A program made the translations under genes and the position numbers. This document shows, piece by piece, positions 1 to 10,733 of a stretch of DNA of 64,000 nucleotides. The stretch comes from Amia ocellicauda (taxonomy: Eukaryota; Chordata; Actinopteri; Amiiformes; Amiidae). The stretch is from NCBI RefSeq assembly GCF_036373705.1, contig NC_089851.1:39981470-40045469 (forward strand), given 5' to 3'. Below the pieces are notes generated by a model. That model made no database searches. It was not told the DNA's origin and was given only the letters and a program-made list of their open reading frames with translations. The stretch's first letter is position 1, and each line of letters begins with the position of its first letter.

Positions 1-809
<809 letters not shown>

Positions 810-1076
810 TATTTGACTCCACCCATCTTATGAAACAGAAGTATTTTCAAGTTTCCACAGACAGACACAGGAGAGTAAAGGTGACAGGCAGCCATCTTGC
901 TGTTTTCCTAGTTTCAGACCAGTCTTAGAGAGACTTGGGTTACTCTGATTTCATGAAATATAATCTGGGTCTATAAAAGTTTAACATCCAAAATATTTTC
1001 AGAAAATAAAGCTCAAGCACCAAAGAGATAAGATAGCATTTGTGTGTTACTTGAATTGCATAGTTTATTTACAAAG
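810..1076. other. No gene recognised
   Basis: AT-rich duplicated DNA between the Tc1 remnant and the GATATC array. I see no ORF, V-gene signal or RNA gene in it. Confidence 0.5.
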
Positions 1077-1352
1077 TCTGATATCTCTCCCTTTCTTAAT
1101 TTGTGATATCTCAAATTGACTTCCTGTCCTATTTCAGATATCTCAAATTCAATTTGAGATATCTTAAATTCACTTCCTGTTCGATTTCAGATATCTTAAA
1201 ATAGACAGGATGGTCATACAAAACATACAGCATTTTCACAGGAAGTCAATTCGAGATATCTTAAATTGATTTCCTGTCCTATTTCTGATATCTCGAACAG
1301 AATTTGAGATATCAAATTAGACAGGAAGTCAATTTGAGATATCTCGAATTGC
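1077..1352. repeat. Array of palindromic AATTTGAGATATC units
   Basis: About ten alternating direct and inverted copies of a unit built on AATTTGAGATATC/GATATCTCAAATT, separated by ACTTCCTGTCCTATTTC-like spacers. Each unit is itself close to a palindrome, so the stretch can form many small hairpins. A 63-codon minus-strand ORF overlies it, but its composition simply reflects the repeat. A second copy is at 43446-43713. Confidence 0.8.
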
Positions 1353-1990
1353 ATATGTGGGTTTGGTTTGTGTTTTGTTGTGAAAACAAAGACAGAAAGC
1401 AACACTATGAGCGGTAGAGCCTGACGTCGAAAGGACTTTTGTGTCTATTTTATTCTTTCTGCTTTACGTGATTGGAGACAGTGTAATAAATACATGTTTC
1501 TGCTAAGAGATATGAGGAAGAGCTAAATGTGTACATACAACATTATATTCAGACAAGCATTACATTACTGTAGGAAAACATTTCCATGTGCAACGATGCA
1601 AATAAATATTTGCTATTTATTATTGTAATCATCATCAAGATATGTGCTAGTAGATATGCCTTTAAAATGGCACAACTTATTACTCTTACTACAGGTTTGT
1701 AACTGCAAATGACACTTTTTGCTGTATTATTTATAATTTACTTAGCAGACGTCCTTAAAGGCAAGTTACACTTGAATCAAAATACACATGTTTCATGATT
1801 AATCATACAGTAACAGCAGCTACAATATAGCAGGTTATAATTGAACTAAAGTGTGCACGTTTCAGTCATGCCGTTTATGGCCGCATTTATTAAACCAGTC
1901 CTTAATTGCAATGCTCATTTTGTTTTAAGTTTGCCTTAATTGAAGTTAGCATTGTCTGTAGTTTGCCTAAATTGAAGTCAATTCAGTTCA
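1353..1990. other. No gene; SINE/LINE tail-like segment
   Basis: AT-rich DNA. At about 1738-1775 it contains ACTTAGCAGACGTCCTTAAAG, which on the minus strand resembles the conserved 3' tail shared by fish SINE and L2-type elements. Nothing else is recognisable. Confidence 0.4.
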
Positions 1991-3470
1991 GCTGCTGAGT
2001 TGGTGAAAGTAAACAGGTTGTAGAAGGGAGATTTTGCCAAGGACTAGCAGGAATTCTGTTGCAGGAGGAGCCAGGTGTGGCCAGTTAGGTGTGAATTGGG
2101 AGTAGGTAGACAAAAGCTACTTAAAGCAGCTGTTGAGAAATAGTTGCGCTGTTTCTTGGTCACAAAAGTTAAGCAGTTGACTAGGCAACAGGAACCAAGA
2201 GACGTAAAAAAAAAAAAAAAAAAAAAAAAAAACTAACATTTAGAAGCATGTGGCCACTACAGTGTCAGGTTTGCAGAATGATTGCCTTCCTGGATGAACT
2301 CATCCAAGAAGGTTTCTTTTGTGAACGTTGTCGACAGGTTGAAATCCTAGAGATCAAGGTTCGTGATCTTGAGGCTCAGCTTGCCGATCTGTGCTGTATT
2401 AGGGATATAGAAGAATTGGTCAATCAGCCCATGAGAGAGATGGTGTGCATGCCAAAACATAGGAGAGTTGAAACCTTAGAGCAGGACAGCGTAGAGAACT
2501 GCTGGGTTACAGTAGGTCGTAAACGCAGAAAAGGGCGTGCACATCCCTTAGAGACACCCCAAGAGCTAGAATTGCCCAACAGGTTCCAACTGCTGGACAC
2601 CAAGTTGGACAGTGATAGTTCAAAGGATGATGGGGGGGGGGCAGATGAGCACCAGAGCACCATGGTGCCCACTCCCCCCAGAACAGGGAGGTAGTTATAG
2701 TAGGAGATTCAATTCTTAGAGGTGTAGATCACACAGTGTGTTCTAGTGATAAGGAGACCCGCATGGTATCTTGCCTGCCTGGTGCTCAGGTTGCAGATCT
2801 CCCTAAACTAGTAGACGGGCTACTGGCCAAAGCCGGGGGGAATCCACTGGTCAAGGTCCACATTGGAACCAATGACATAAGAAAAGGTAGGGTAGAGGTT
2901 CTGCAAGACAAATTTAAAGAGTTAGGATCAAAACTAAAGAGCAGAACCTCCATGGTAGTTTTCTCTGAAATACTTCCGGTACCACGTGCCAGGCCAGGGA
3001 GATAGGCTGAGATTAGAAAGTTTAACATGTGGTTGAAATCCTGGTGTAGGGAAGAGGGTTTTAGGTTTATGGAGCATTGGTCTTTCTTCTGGGATTGATG
3101 GGACCTGTACAAACCGGACGGTCTACATCTAAACAGAAGGGGGGCTAATGCATTTGGAGAGCGTATGTGCAGAGAAATTGAGAATCCTTTAAACTAGGGA
3201 CCAAGGGGGCAGGGAGCTCTGACAATGGGAGGAAAGAAAACCAACGGAAACTGCTAGTAGGAAAGTCCTGAAATGTTTGTAACTCAATGCCAGGAGTATA
3301 AGGAACAAGATGTTAGACCTAGAAGCCACAGTGCTGGCATGTGACCATGATGTTGTAGGAGTGACAGAAACTTGTCTTACATAACACAGGCTATACAAAG
3401 GGACGTAGATAACATTCAGTTGTGGGCCGACACCCGGGGACACAAATGGAAATTGGGCTTCAAGGCATAA
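1990..3470 (+). pseudogene. CR1/L2-like LINE: 5' region, ORF1 esterase, start of endonuclease
   Basis: A leader segment and an A-run (2206-2231) precede an ORF from 2248. Its first 148 codons hold a cysteine-rich start (CQVC, CERC) and a short coiled-coil-like stretch. After a run of ten G's the frame shifts and an SGNH-type esterase follows: VVIVGDSILRG, IGTND and, near 3115-3135, DGLHLN, the usual nucleophile, oxyanion and Asp-His blocks. From about 3278 NARSIRNK...VVGVTET is the beginning of an AP-endonuclease ORF2. At about 3387 the element jumps to a short RT piece and then a C-terminal piece (GHKWKLGFKA). Frameshifts and the internal deletion make it dead. The copy at 44613 has G8 instead of G10. 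Confidence 0.75.
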
Positions 3471-4480
3471 TATCACAATCTGGTCACAATCTGGAACAAA
3501 CTCCTCAGTCTATGTTTAAATGTTCCCACATTTTCAGCTTCAACCACTTCACTGGTGAGTTTGTTCAGATTGTGACAACTCTCTGTGTGAAGAAGAGTCT
3601 CGTGTTTTCCATTTTGAATGCCTTGAAGCCCAATTTCCATTTGTGTCCCTGAGTGCGTGTGTCCCTGCTGATCTGGAAAAGCTCCTCTGGTTTGATGTGG
3701 TCGATGCCTTTCATGATTTTGAAGACTTGAATCAAGTCCCCACGTAGTCTCCTCTGTTCCAGGGTGAAAAGGTTCAGTTCCATTAGTCTCTCAGTAGGAC
3801 ATTCCCTTCAGACCTGGAATAAGTCTGGTTGCTCTCCTCTGAACTGCCTCTAGAGCAGCGATATCTTTCTTGAAGTGTGGACTTTTGACAATATACCCTA
3901 ACATCCTGTTTGCCTTTTTTATTGCTTCCCCACATTGTTTGGATGGGGAGAGTGAGGAGTCCACATAGACTCCTAGGTCTTTCTCATGCGTTACTTAATC
4001 TAGTTCTATTCCTCCCATAGTGTAATTATAGTGGACATTTGTGTTACCTGCATGTAATACCTTGCACTTGTCCACATTGAATTTCATCTGCCAGGTGTCG
4101 GCCCACAACTGAATATTATTTAAATCTCTTTGAATAGCCTGTGCTGCCGAGATTGTATCTGCTGAGTCACCTATTTTAGTATCATCTGCAAATCTGATTA
4201 GTTTGCTAACTATCCCAGAGTCCAGATCAGTAATATAGATTCGAAAAATCAAAGGCCCTAATACTGATCCCTGTGGAACTCCACTAACAACCTCACTCCA
4301 GTTAGAAGCGACTCCTCTAAATCGACACCCTCTGTTTCCTATACATCAACCAGTTCATGATCCATCTACTTACATTACCCTGAATGCCTGCAGCTTCCAA
4401 TCTGAGGATCAGTCTTTGGTGTGGAACCTTATCAAAAGCTTTTTGAAAATCTAACTATATAATATCATATGCTTTCACAT
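3471..4480 (-). pseudogene. LINE reverse transcriptase C-terminal part, minus strand
   Basis: Read on the minus strand: RFADDTKIGDSAD (YADD-type RT catalytic block, here FADD) with WQMKFNVDKCKVLH (3995-4252), then ELNLFTLEQRRLRGDLIQVF and RTQGHKWKLGF (3565-3783), and a degraded tail near 3490. These are the RT thumb and C-terminal blocks of CR1/L2-type ORF2. It faces the preceding + strand LINE fragment tail to tail; about 48 bases at 3387-3434 recur inverted at about 4094-4144. Stops interrupt it. Confidence 0.75.
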
Positions 4481-4978
4481 GATCTACAGCTGCAGTTACA
4501 TGTTCAAAAAATTATAATAAATTAGGTAAAATCATGCCTCATCACCTGACCCAATTAATCTTTATTTAAAACCAGCCAATCCTTAGTAATGCGGTAAGGC
4601 CACTGCACTTCTGTGTGAAAGACCCGAGCTTCAATCCTGCTGTAGCCGAAACCCCAGATACAAAATATTAGTAGAAATTAATCTTTACTGCAATGGAATG
4701 TGCGGTGTTCATTTTACAACCTTGTGATCTGTTTAAATTACTGGAATGATTATTCCTTTAAATATTCTGAAGAATATGGGATGGAAATGAAATACTTTAT
4801 CCTTTATGTTCACATAACATTATGTTAAAAGACCAATTTACACTGTAACAGGAGATGAGTTTAAGGTCATCAGTAACATCACAAAGGTTTGCACTGCAGT
4901 TAACTAACACACACTATATGTAATTAAGCCACACTACTTGTTAAGTGTATGTAAGCTTGTGCTGTAATTACATTATCG

Positions 4979-5017
<39 letters not shown>

Positions 5018-5400
5018 CTTTAACTATACATACAATTCATGATCAATTCACTAGTGTTATTGTGTAATTACAATGTAAGTACACTGTAGTAAGGGTACTG
5101 TATTACAAAGTGTTTCCATTATACTTTGGTGACAAAGCATGATTTTTGAGGCACTTTTTTGGACATGTACACATTGACACATTTTCACATTACCTTTATT
5201 GAACTACAGATCAAAGATGCTAATGAGGACTGCTGCCTTTTGAATCAATCAATCCAGTCGCAATACCAGGTATTGACCAGCAGGTGTCACTATGGAGAGA
5301 CTGTATCGAGCGCTTCAAAGCAGTAAACCTTGTTTCGGTACAGTAGCTTCAAGTAGTTCAATGCTTCGGATAGCTTCTTTACTTCCATCACTAACTCCAA
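4481..5400. other. No gene; AT-rich DNA with a tRNA-like fragment
   Basis: Around 4590-4640 GAGCTTCAATCCTGC resembles a tRNA B box and may be a SINE scrap. From about 4640 the DNA is related to 21760-22720 in unit B. No coding signal is seen. Confidence 0.4.
4983..5015. repeat. (AT)n microsatellite
   Basis: Uninterrupted AT repeat of about 33 bases; the paralogous repeat at 47342-47413 is more than twice as long. Confidence 0.9.
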
Positions 5401-5423
5401 CTCCCTGGTGCGTCACCACCATC

Positions 5424-5605
5424 ATGGGGTCCATGACAATTCGTCCCTGACAATTCGTCCCTGTCAATTCTCCCCAGCGACAATTCGCCCCCCACAATAA
5501 TTGGTCCCAGCGACAATTCATCCCTGTGACAGTTCGTCCCCGCATCAATGTGCCTTCATAACAACTCATCCACGACAAACAATTTGCCCCCACGTCAATT
5601 CGCCC
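5424..5605. repeat. Degenerate GACAATTCGTCCC tandem array
   Basis: About ten imperfect copies of a 14-20 base unit with core (G)ACAATTCGTCCC(C/T), degrading towards the right. A 92-codon minus-strand ORF covering it (WGANCRWGE-type repeats) is a by-product of the repeat. Copy at 47832-48006. Confidence 0.75.
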
Positions 5606-5690
5606 CGATCATTATAGCTCTCCACTTGAGCATTTGTAACCATGAGTGCATTCACTTATTACAGAGCCATAGAACACACATATGTGTATA

Positions 5691-7215
5691 CAGTGAGGGA
5701 AAAAGTATTTGATCCCCTGCTGATTTTGTACGTTTGCCCACTGACAAAGAAATGATCAGTCTATAATTTTAATGGTAGGTGTATTTTAACAGTTAGAGAC
5801 AGAATAACAGCAAAAAAATCAAGAAATACGCATTTCAAAAAAGTTATAAATTGATTTGCATGTTAATGAGGGAAATAAGTATTTGATCCCCTATCAATCA
5901 GCAAGATTTCTGGCTCCCAGGTCTCTTAAAGGGAGTGCTCCTAATCTCAGCTCGTTACCTGTATAAAAGACACCTGTCCACAGAAGCAATCAATCAATCA
6001 GATTCCAAACTCTCCACCATGGCCAAGACCAAAGAGCTGTCCAAGGATGTCAGGGACAAGATTGTAGACCTACACAAGGCTGGAATGGGCTACAAGACCA
6101 TCGCCAAGCAGCTTGGTGAGAAGGTGACAACAGTTGGTGCGATTATTCGCAAATGGAAGAAACACAAAATAACTGTCAGTCTCCCTCGGTCTGGGGCTCC
6201 ATGCAAGATCTCACCTCGTGGAGTTTCAATGATCATGAGAACGGTGAGGAATCAGCGCAGAACTACATGGGAGGATCTTGTTAATGATCTCAAGGCAGCT
6301 GGGACCATAGTCACCAAGAAAACAATTGGTAACACACTATGCCGTGAAGGACTGAAATCCTGCAGTGCCTGCAAGGTCCCCCTGCTCAAGAAAGCACATG
6401 TACAGGCCCGTCTGAAGTTTGTCAATGAACATCTGAATGATTCAGATGAGAACTGGGTGAAAGTGTTGTGGTCAGATGAGACCAAAATCAAGCTCTTTGG
6501 CATCAACTCAACTCGCCGTGTTTGGAGGAGGAGGAATGACCCCAAGAACACCATCCCCACCATCAAACATGGAGGTGGAAACATGGAGGTGTTTTTCTGC
6601 TAAGGGGACAGGACAACTGCACCGCAACAAAGGGACGATGGACAGGGCCATGTACCATCAAATCTTGGGTGAGAACCTCCTTCCTTCAGCCAGGGCATTG
6701 AAAATGGGTCGTGGATGGGTATTCCAGCATGTCAATGACCCAAACACACAGCCAAGGCAACAAATGAGTGGCTCAAGAAGAAGCACATTAAGGTCCTGGT
6801 CTCCAGACCTTAATCCCATAGAAAATATGTGGAGGGAGCTGAAGGTTCGAGTTGCCGAATGTCAGCCTCGAAATCTTAATGACTTGGAGAGGATCTGCAA
6901 AGAGGAGTGGGACAAAATCCCTCCTGAGATGTGTGCAAACCTGGTGACAACTACAAGAAACGTTTGACCTCTGTGATTGCCAACAAGGGTTTTGCCACCA
7001 AGTACTAAGTCAAAGGGGTCAAATACTTATTTCCCTCATTAACATGCAAATCAATGTATAATTTTATTGAAATGCATCTTTCTGGATTTGTTTGTTGTTA
7101 TTCTGTCTCTCACTGTTAAAATACACCTACCATTAAAATTATAGACTGAGCATTTCTTTGTCAGTGGGCAAACGTACAAAATCAGCAGGGGATCAAATAC
7201 TTTTTTCCCTCACTG
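5691..7215 (+). mobile_element. Tc1/mariner element, copy A (defective)
   Basis: Both ends read CAGTGAGGGAAAAA.../...TTTTTTCCCTCACTG and are flanked by TA. The transposase reading frame starts [20 protein letters not shown] (6019) with an HTH region ([22 protein letters not shown]) and the first catalytic block LWSDETKI. It breaks after KHGGGN at about 6590 through a small deletion and continues in another frame to NPIENMW. The block that should hold the second catalytic Asp reads FQHVNDP, with Val in its place. The left half of the 5' hairpin seen in the other copies is missing. Confidence 0.9.
5935..6603 (+). pseudogene. Tc1 transposase fragment, N-terminal two thirds
   Basis: 222 codons from an upstream ATG; the family start is most likely the internal ATG at 6019 (MAKTKELSK). 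It carries the paired HTH DNA-binding region and the first Asp of the DDE triad ([10 protein letters not shown]), then ends at a stop after a deletion. A second fragment in another frame (6476-6967) carries the NPIENMW block with the Glu. No functional enzyme is expected from either. Confidence 0.85.
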
Positions 7216-8580
7216 TATATAGTAGGCATGCTATATAAATATATATACATATATAAATACACACAGACACATTATAATAAATAATACAAAATAGTTGTGT
7301 ATGTTTTTAATTTATACATTAATTTGAGACTATAAAGCCAATAATTAAGTTTTATACAATTAGTCAGAACAGCTGGCAGCGAGGGCTGCAGCCTACTTTT
7401 CATGTTAAAGTTGTACAGCAGTTGGTACAGTGGTTATTGCCTTAAACCACAAACATCCCTCCCTAGCCCAACACAATAATACCCCCCACACACACACAAG
7501 CCAGGATTGCTACAATTGGAATAAATGCTCAAATGTTTTTTCCACCTGGAGCACCTGGTCAAGATGAGAACCACCAACTAGAAGTGCATCAAGTGGTCCA
7601 TGGTGCTTTTCTATTACATGACTGCAAAGACATGTTTTGCAAAGGTCTACCTCGGCTGTCACAAGCATTTCTGCCCAGAGTATAGAATGACACAAATAGT
7701 GTGCTTTACCTGTCTTCAGATCAGTGAAGAAATAACAGAACAAACATGACTAGTTTGGTCCAAATAACTGCCCAAAACATACAAAACCATGTGGTTTTAA
7801 ACCACTAATTTGGCTGTGAATGTGGTGCAAATGTTCAAATAAATGCTAATTTTGGGGATATAAAACCATTTACTTGTTTTACAAAAGGTTAATAAAAGAA
7901 AAAAGTGTTACTGTTTGACAGAAAGTGTAATTTTTCCATCATTTCGAATTGGGGTAAAAAAAAATGCCTTCGTTGACACTTTCAAGCTGAGACCCCATTA
8001 ATGTCCAAGAAGAGCGCAATTTGCTCGAGGGTAAATGAATTGGCTGAGACTGGGGGGGACGAAACTGTACTACCGAAAGTAAACCTTGCCGTAAAAAAGA
8101 CTTGTGTGTAAAGAAGCAGAGATCAGACCTGTTCAGTTGAGTAATGAGATCTGAAATGATTTAGTGGTTTCAAACTAACACTGTTGCTGTAAATCAGATT
8201 GTGCTCCCGCTGCTGCTTGAATTTATTTCCTCTCTAATTGGTGTGAGGTAGAATCAAAGAGAAAGCCAGGATGAACAAGAGTCAATATATTAGTTTATGC
8301 ACATGTAGTTAAAATCATTAAAATCCTGTTATGGCAATACATTTAAAATTTGAATACATTTAGAATTATAGTTAATTGACTGTAAGGAGTTTTGAAATAA
8401 TGCATTAAAGACCATTTTATTGACATACTACTATAGCCTAAAAAAAAGGCGTATTAGTATTGGTGGAATCATGTTCTGTGTATTAATTTAATTTACTGAA
8501 ATGTAGTGTTATTCAGTCAAGCTATGCAACTTCTTACAGCCACAAATAAAATTAAGCACGTTTGATTAAGGGGAGGATTC
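7216..8580. other. No gene; intergenic DNA upstream of V1
   Basis: About 7440-8040 is a copy of 22850-23390 in unit B. Both copies contain a conserved open stretch (7510-7743; + strand version KWSMVLFYYMTAKTCFAKVY...CHKHFCP), which I do not recognise and which may be an old transposon scrap. The rest is AT-rich without signals. Confidence 0.4.
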
Positions 8581-8586
8581 ATAATA

Positions 8587-8596
8587 TACGTCACTG
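8587..8596. promoter_or_regulatory. CRE-like site upstream of V1
   Basis: TACGTCACTG; its complement CAGTGACGTA resembles the AGTGAYRTCA decamer known from mammalian TCR V-beta promoters (8 of 10). It ends 92 bases before the leader ATG. The CCAAT/ETS module of the other V genes is absent here. Confidence 0.45.
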
Positions 8597-8688
8597 TGTC
8601 GGCAACTCCCAGTAACGTATTAAATTGTATAGAGCCATAAATGTTGAAGGCACAGTAATACACAAATACATATTTACCATTACAAATT

Positions 8689-9127
8689 ATGATGCTCTAT
8701 TTTATAGTGATTTCTGTGTTTTCTCTCCTGATGGGTGAGTTTTTCTTCGGTTTTATGTCGTGACTTATGTTATACATATGAATATGTTAAGGTTTCTCTT
8801 TTTTTTTTTTTTTTAGGAGACGTGGTCCCCCAGGTAACTCACCCCAAACCCTATATAATAGCTACACCGGGAAAAAGTAAACGCGTGGAATGTGAATTTG
8901 GTGGTTCGCTGTCGTTCAGCAGTACAATCCTTCACTGGTACAGACAACGAGAGGGGGAAGCGATAGAAAGGATTTTATACCAACCAGCTGGAAAGGACGA
9001 AAATATAAACGATCCCAATTTCAAGGAAAGGTTTGCAGCTGGAAAACAACAGCAAAAAAGCATCCTAATCATCTCAAGCGTTCAGCGGAGCGATGCTGCC
9101 ACATATTACTGTGCGTACTGGGATTCA
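8689..9127 (+). CDS. TRGV: TCR gamma V gene 1 (family 1), leader + V exon
   Basis: Variable-domain gene of the TCR gamma chain. Exon 1 (8689-8734) encodes the hydrophobic leader MMLYFIVISVFSLLMG and ends at GTGAGT; exon 2 (8817-9127) follows a long T-tract and TTAG. Of 119 residues, the V domain shows VECEF (first Cys), LHWYRQREGEAIERILY (core Trp) and DAATYYCAYWDS (second Cys). The coding end meets the heptamer at 9128 exactly on a codon boundary. The frame is open throughout, so it looks functional. From about 8898 rightward it is nearly identical to V6, while its first 25 or so V-exon codons differ. Confidence 0.92.
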
Positions 9128-9165
9128 CACAGTTTTTATATTCAGCGGAAATCCTCACAATAACT
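9128..9165 (+). other. V1 recombination signal (heptamer-22-nonamer)
   Basis: CACAGTT heptamer, 22-base spacer, ACAATAACT nonamer (7 of 9 to ACAAAAACC). The last heptamer base departs from consensus CACAGTG. This is the 23-type signal used by V genes. Confidence 0.8.
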
Positions 9166-9310
9166 ACTCAAATGTCTAGTCAATCAAAATGTCTGAACAA
9201 TATACATATCACATTTGCTCCGTGTCTGTTGCAGCCTAGACTAACTACAGCTATAATTTTAACCACTAAAATCATTAATAACTACTACATACTGTTCATT
9301 TTGAGATTTA

Positions 9311-9480
9311 GGACCGGATTAAATCAAAACTTTGACCCACCGGCTAATAGAAAGCTACAGAACTGTACTCAATTTTTAGTAATATGCAACTTTCTTCTAA
9401 TCATAAATGTAACCGCTATGATGTATAGGTTTGTAGTTTTCTATTAGCAGGTGGGTCAAAGTTTTTATTTAATCCGGCCC
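9311..9480. mobile_element. Harbinger-like foldback MITE
   Basis: A 170-base palindromic element beginning GGACCGGATTAAATCAAAAC and ending in the inverted counterpart, with arms of about 50 bases and direct TTA repeats on both sides (9308-9310, 9481-9483). Long inverted ends with a 3-base TTA duplication fit PIF/Harbinger non-autonomous elements. It lies 145 bases past the V1 signal, and its copy is at 24410-24579. Confidence 0.7.
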
Positions 9481-9599
9481 TTAATCCCTGTATAATAAAT
9501 ATGATTTTTGCCTATACATTAAAAGTCTCAGACACTTCTTCATCTGTATTAACCCATCTATTTAGCTCACATTCTCTAAAACATAAGATCACTACACTT

Positions 9600-9820
9600 T
9601 TAGAACATGTTACATGTACATGTAACACATTCCGTGTTTGTTCAAGGAGAACACAACTATTTACAAATTACAACCCAATGTGCACGTTGAATGCAATTTG
9701 TTTTCTCCATACACACTTGACTTAAAAAGACACATTGCATTGTGTTTTGGTGAATTTTAACACAACATTGTCGTCCTTGAACAAATAATGTTTTAAATGT
9801 AACACATTAGTTCTAAGTGT
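9600..9820. repeat. Imperfect foldback segment
   Basis: Contains the perfect 18-base palindrome GTTACATGTACATGTAAC (9608-9625) and inverted pairs such as TTTGTTCAAGGA (about 9637) against TCCTTGAACAAA (about 9773). Possibly an old MITE. Duplicated at about 24699-24919. Confidence 0.4.
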
Positions 9821-10120
9821 TCTGTGATATGTTTCTCTGCCGCCGTTTCGGAAATAGAGAGAACCTGAAAATGTAACTATCTTGCAGCTGCAGCATGGGA
9901 TTTTGACTTGGTCCTTCTTCACGTAAAAAATAACAAATAAAAATAAAAATAAGCATGGTAAATATTTGACACTTCACCAAAAAATATCACTCTGAATTAC
10001 AGAGCTCAATACTGTACGCTATTCACAAGTACTACTATTACCACGACTACTCTAATATTTCAACACCCTTATGAATAGCGGCTACACTGTTGCACTGGTG
10101 AGGCATTCACACACAATACC

Positions 10121-10160
10121 TGTCTCCTGAGATTGGTTTATAGATCTCTGCCATTTCCTG
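10121..10160 (+). promoter_or_regulatory. V2 upstream module (inverted CCAAT + ETS-like)
   Basis: TGTCTCCTGAGATTGGTTTA...GCCATTTCCTG: an ATTGG (inverted CCAAT) and an ETS-like ATTTCC. It ends 81 bases before the leader ATG, the same spacing as in other V genes. Confidence 0.55.
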
Positions 10161-10241
10161 TCATGATTCAAATTACCCACCCAAAAAGTACCAGTAGCAC
10201 AGTAGTCCACACACACAAGCAACAATATCATACAAGAAAAC

Positions 10242-10695
10242 ATGTTCCTGCTTTCACACATCACTATTTATTCCGTTTTTATAGGTAAGGAAAATATAGT
10301 TTCTATCTGGGTCAATCAATCGATCTATTTGTATAATTGTATGTATTTTATCAATTGCACTTTCTGTCTTCATTTCAGTTGCTGTCGCAGCGCTGCATTT
10401 GGAACAAACAAAAATGACTTTGACGAAAATGGCGAACAGAACTTCTCGCATTACCTGCAAGTACGTGGGCTCAGATTTTCAAGGCACTTATATCCACTGG
10501 TATCAGAAGAAAGAAGGTGAAGCTATGAGACGCATTCTGTATATACATACAGTGGATGTAGATCCTACATATGACCAAACCAATGACAAAGTAGTTTTCA
10601 AAGCCACCAAAAATACTAATGGGGAGAGTGATCTTATAATACACAAAGCACAAACCAGCCATTCCGCCACATATTTCTGTGCCTGCTGGGACTCC
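10242..10695 (+). CDS. TRGV: TCR gamma V gene 2 (family 2), leader + V exon
   Basis: Exon 1 (10242-10284) encodes MFLLSHITIYSVFIG and stops at GTAAGG; exon 2 (10379-10695) follows TTTCAG. The 120 residues include RITCKYVG (first Cys), YIHWYQKKEGEAMRRILY (core Trp) and SHSATYFCACWDS (second Cys). An extra cysteine lies two residues after the second conserved Cys, in the germline part of CDR3. No stop or frameshift, so probably functional. Its coding region appears identical to that of V7. Confidence 0.92.
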
Positions 10696-10733
10696 CACAG
10701 TGACACAGATGTCAGTAAATCAGCACAGACCCC
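10696..10733 (+). other. V2 recombination signal
   Basis: Consensus heptamer CACAGTG, 22-base spacer, weak nonamer ACAGACCCC (6 of 9). Confidence 0.75.

Noticed and set aside
1077..1352. CRISPR-like array
   Set aside because: Units alternate in orientation with similar rather than unique spacers, and the DNA is clearly vertebrate.
4590..4640. Possible tRNA gene
   Set aside because: Only a B-box-like GAGCTTCAATCCTGC is present; no A box or cloverleaf can be drawn.
9172..9725. Open stretches after V1 (and 24286-24824 after V6)
   Set aside because: They overlie the foldback MITE and the palindromic segment, lack domains, and are open only because the DNA is AT-rich and repeated.
10680..10695. 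Identification of the V genes as TRA/TRD or IG light chain
   Set aside because: The CA(Y/C)WD ending, the 23-type V signals joined to 12-type J signals, FGxGTKL J cores and the HWYQ-KEGEA-RILY framework fit TRG best. IG kappa-type loci have the reverse signal arrangement.
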